A stretch of 15,720 nt of DNA from Bacillota bacterium (GTDB lineage Bacteria; Bacillota; Negativicutes; Sporomusales; Sporomusaceae), in contig JAEZVB010000026.1 in assembly GCA_023443285.1 (NCBI GenBank), positions 1 to 15,720 on the forward strand, written 5' to 3'. The position numbers were made by a program, and so were the translations under genes. Shown here one piece after another: positions 13,241-15,720 of the stretch. Every line of letters starts with the position of its first letter. Positions within the stretch are counted from its first letter, which is position 1. The notes under the pieces are model-generated. The model searched no databases. It had not been told where the DNA came from and worked only from the letters and a program-made list of their open reading frames with translations.

Positions 13241-15337
13241 TCATTCATTTTTGTTGGTATTTTTGAACATGTCATCCCCTTTTTTCCAAGACACTACTTT
13301 GTTGATTCCATATTTCTGCGCTTTAGCCGCCACTGTTTTGTGAGCCAGCCCCAAGGCCTTCCCAGCAGCATTGTAGCTTCCGTAGCGAGCCAACGCCTGG
13401 GCGATAATTTGCTTTTCGTACTCTATCCACGGTAATACAGTTGTCTGCTGGTTTTGCATCAAGCTTGGACTAACTTCCACAGTGTCAGCCATCGGCTCTT
13501 CACCGCGTAAGTATAAGGGTAAATCGGCAACAGCTAACAAGGAATTGTCTGTCAACGTTACCATACGCTCAATAACATTTTCCAGTTCCCGTACATTACC
13601 CGGCCAGTGGTAGGCCATCAGGCCAGTCAATGCCTCACTGGAAATCCCTGTAATATTTTTGCCCTGCTCAGCAATCACCTTATGCAGAAAATAGTCAACC
13701 AGCAGCGGAATATCTGCAGCCCTCTCTTTAAGCGACGGCAAAAGGATAGGAATTACATGCAGGCGATAATATAAATCTTCCCGGAACTCGCCAGCAGCCA
13801 CCAGTTGCGCCAAGTCACGATTCGTAGCTGCAATGATCCGGACATCAGCCTTAATAACTGCCTCACCGCCAACCCGGTTAAACTCCTTTTGCTGCAATAC
13901 CCGCAGTAGTTTTACCTGCATACTTTTACTAATCTCGCCGATTTCATCCAAGAAAATTGTCCCTTTGTCAGCCAGACTGAACTTCCCTGGTTTTTGGCGA
14001 ACAGCGCCGGTAAACGCGCCTTTCTCATGACCAAATAACTCACTCTCTAACAAGCTCTCAGGAATCGCAGCGCAGTTGACTCTAATGAACGGTCCATCAG
14101 CGCGGCGACTGGCATAATGTATACCTTCCGCCACCAACTCTTTGCCGGTACCACTTTCGCCAACAATTAATACCGTGGCACTACTGCCAGCTGCTTTGGC
14201 CGCAACGGCTAATGCTTCCCGCACCTTACCACTTTGCCCGATGAACTTTTGAAATGCCGGTCCTGGCTTTTGCTTGCGCCGCAGTTCCTGCTCCAGGTAT
14301 TCGGCTTTGGCGGAAACGCGGCTGAGTTTATCCACCAACTTATGTACTTCATTGACACTTTTTACAACAGATACAGCACCGGTTAACTCACCATCCACCA
14401 CAATTGGACTAACATTGGCTACCAGCGTAACCCCGCTCGCTTTGGTTGCCAAACTGGCAAAAACCGGCTGTCCGGTAATAAGCACTCGACTGCGCGCACC
14501 CGCAGGCGATAACTCCCTGACGTTTTGACCGGTTAATTCCTGCCGCGACTGACCAACAAGCTCAAGATAAGCTGGATTAACATATGTTATATAGCCGCTT
14601 CTGTCTACAACACATATGCCATCCTGTACTGATTCCAGCACTAGTTGCAATCGCTCTTTTAATTCTTTTACCGCGGTAAGCTCGTCAGTTACAGCCTCCA
14701 GCACAGATATGTCTTCAAAAATAGCCAGCGTTCCCCGCACATGTCCATCTGCAATAATAGGCGTCCGATTGGTAATAATGGTCAAATCCCCAATAGACTG
14801 CCGGCAGCCTATCTCTGGTTGCCGCGTCTGGGCAACAATGTGCAAACGCGATCCGGGAATAATATCCTGGGCTTTATTGCCGACAGCTTGACTGGCACTA
14901 ATGCCCAAAATGCGTTCAGCCGCCGGATTAAAGACAGTGATCACATCATTCTCATCGGTAACCATCAGACCATTGGCCATGCTGACAAAAATCTGCTCAG
15001 CCGTAAAAGCATTCTCTTGCAACAAATTGTCAACCTGACTCAAAACCGCAGCATCGGCTAGCTGAAAATCACTTTCCAAAAAGGCTTTCATCTCATCGGT
15101 TGCAGCATCTGCCGACCGTCCAGAAGCCTCAACCCGCACCAAATCACCGTTCTTGATACGAAGCGATACCAATTGCATAATGCTGGCAGCCGGCACTGCC
15201 GGTCTGCCAGCTTGGCGAAAGTATAATTTAACCTGCCATTTAAGTTCCAGCTCATGTGCCTTTTGCACAACCATTGCCGCCACCCGGGCATGCAGCCCTT
15301 TTTCGTGAACGATAACCGCCTCTTTACTACTATTCAT
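13241..15337 (-). CDS. Sigma-54-dependent activator with N-terminal HPr-like domain (HPr-PAS-PAS-AAA+-Fis)
   Basis: 698 residues. Residues 1-90 resemble HPr: the active-site region GLHARVAAMVVQKAHEL keeps His16 and Arg18 (Val replaces the usual Pro), and ASIMQLVSL keeps a serine (Ser52) at the HPr Ser46 site. Two PAS-like domains follow (about 108-218 and 226-336). The AAA+ domain has Walker A GESGTGKE (393-400), the sigma-54 contact GAFTGA (440-445) and Walker B GTIFLDEIG (459-467). A Fis-type helix-turn-helix is at about 641-680. The ATG at 15337 has GGGGTGG at 6 nt and puts the histidine where HPr has it; a GTG at 15358 is less likely. It lies directly upstream of the dha operon, which has a sigma-54 promoter. 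I infer that PTS phosphorylation of His16 controls it. No terminator separates it from dhaK. Confidence 0.93.
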   Translation of the reverse strand: MNSSKEAVIVHEKGLHARVAAMVVQKAHELELKWQVKLYFRQAGRPAVPAASIMQLVSLRIKNGDLVRVEASGRSADAATDEMKAFLESDFQLADAAVLSQVDNLLQENAFTAEQIFVSMANGLMVTDENDVITVFNPAAERILGISASQAVGNKAQDIIPGSRLHIVAQTRQPEIGCRQSIGDLTIITNRTPIIADGHVRGTLAIFEDISVLEAVTDELTAVKELKERLQLVLESVQDGICVVDRSGYITYVNPAYLELVGQSRQELTGQNVRELSPAGARSRVLITGQPVFASLATKASGVTLVANVSPIVVDGELTGAVSVVKSVNEVHKLVDKLSRVSAKAEYLEQELRRKQKPGPAFQKFIGQSGKVREALAVAAKAAGSSATVLIVGESGTGKELVAEGIHYASRRADGPFIRVNCAAIPESLLESELFGHEKGAFTGAVRQKPGKFSLADKGTIFLDEIGEISKSMQVKLLRVLQQKEFNRVGGEAVIKADVRIIAATNRDLAQLVAAGEFREDLYYRLHVIPILLPSLKERAADIPLLVDYFLHKVIAEQGKNITGISSEALTGLMAYHWPGNVRELENVIERMVTLTDNSLLAVADLPLYLRGEEPMADTVEVSPSLMQNQQTTVLPWIEYEKQIIAQALARYGSYNAAGKALGLAHKTVAAKAQKYGINKVVSWKKGDDMFKNTNKNE

Positions 15338-15411
15338 AACCTGCCACCCCAGCCGCACTCTATTTAAAATTATTGTACTGCAAATTTCTGTTATACACTA
15401 TATTAGAATGC

Positions 15412-15446
15412 AAAAAAGACAGGCACTTTTATATAAAGTACCTGCC
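15412..15446 (-). terminator. Terminator after the SigH-like gene
   Basis: A 12-bp stem (15435-15446 with 15418-15429, two G-U pairs) closes a 5-nt loop and is followed on the minus strand by six T (A run 15412-15417). It isolates the activator gene from the upstream sigma gene. Confidence 0.9.
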
Positions 15447-15473
15447 GTTAATTTAGCATCTCGACAGGGGGGG

Positions 15474-15720
15474 TTACAGCGCTACAACGCGGGCAAGGCA
15501 TTCTTCTACCTGAGCATTGCCTTGTTTACTACGCCGCCCATTTCTTTTAATATTGACACCCCAGTCCTTCATCCAGACAGACAGTTTGCTGCGAGCTCTT
15601 TGGATAGCATTATCAATGACTTTCTCCTGCAAGCTCAGTTTTTTTGCGATTTCCCGCTGCTTATAGCCTGCAACATACAAATCTACAACTTGCTTTTCTA
15701 GTTGTGACAATATAGTAGTT
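15474..15720 (-). CDS. SigH-like sigma factor, C-terminal region 4 (cut by window edge)
   Basis: The frame is open through the right edge, so only about 82 C-terminal codons are visible; an internal TTG at 15710 is probably not the start. LSQLEKQVVDLYVAGYKQREIAKKLSLQEKVIDNAIQRARSKL is a sigma-70 region 4 helix-turn-helix, which binds the -35 element. It resembles the end of the sporulation and stationary-phase sigma factor SigH (recalled motif LSDLEKKVLELYLSG...EIAEELNRHVKSIDNALQRVKRKL). A basic tail of about 35 residues follows (NIKRNGRRSKQGN), longer than I expect for SigH. It could be a SigH paralogue or a stand-alone region 4 protein. A terminator follows its stop. Confidence 0.7.
   Translation of the reverse strand, partial: TTILSQLEKQVVDLYVAGYKQREIAKKLSLQEKVIDNAIQRARSKLSVWMKDWGVNIKRNGRRSKQGNAQVEECLARVVAL

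Noticed and set aside
13061..13435. Plus-strand reading frame of 124 codons
   Set aside because: It is antisense to the activator's 3' end and the sigma-54 promoter region, with a composition unlike a real protein.

Overview
The window looks like chromosomal DNA of a spore-forming, anaerobic member of the Firmicutes, most probably the Negativicutes/Sporomusaceae. This is inference. It rests on strong GGAGG-type ribosome binding sites, an HPr with a regulatory Ser46, a LytS/LytTR pair, a SigH-like sigma fragment, a formate channel and a sigma-54 activator. I see no insertion sequence, phage gene or CRISPR array. Intergenic signals are unusually legible, and several promoters and terminators can be placed by eye.

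Layout. (1) 1-655, minus: the N-terminal part of an exported substrate-binding-like sensor, cut by the window edge. (2) 844-4006, plus: LytS-type histidine kinase, LytTR response regulator and a Cache-domain membrane protein that stops just after its second membrane helix, ending in a strong terminator. (3) 4117-5566, minus: a FocA-type formate/nitrite channel followed by a small membrane-anchored OB-fold protein; the channel has a structured leader. (4) 5840-6258, minus: a Lys-Glu-Val tRNA operon with a perfect-consensus promoter and a long-stem terminator; an inverted pair of 7-bp repeat arrays lies between the Glu and Val genes. (5) 6421-7260, plus: a soluble chemoreceptor. (6) 7309-8592, minus: purA, with a promoter about 230 nt upstream. 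(7) 8956-13028, minus: dhaK-dhaL-dhaM-ptsH-ptsI, a complete PEP-to-dihydroxyacetone phosphorelay. (8) 13241-15337, minus: a sigma-54 activator with an N-terminal HPr-like domain, two PAS domains, an AAA+ domain and a Fis-type helix-turn-helix. (9) 15474-15720, minus: the C-terminal part of a SigH-like sigma factor.

The most interesting unit is 8956-15337. Kinase subunits, EIIA-type phosphoryl donor, HPr and Enzyme I are encoded in the order of the phosphorelay. In front of them lies a good -24/-12 promoter with a perfect 5-5-5 dyad upstream. The neighbouring sigma-54 activator carries its own HPr-like domain that keeps the phosphorylatable histidine. The Enzyme I has a divergent histidine signature. 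Together this suggests a dihydroxyacetone system with a dedicated PTS branch that reports its phosphorylation state directly to its own activator.
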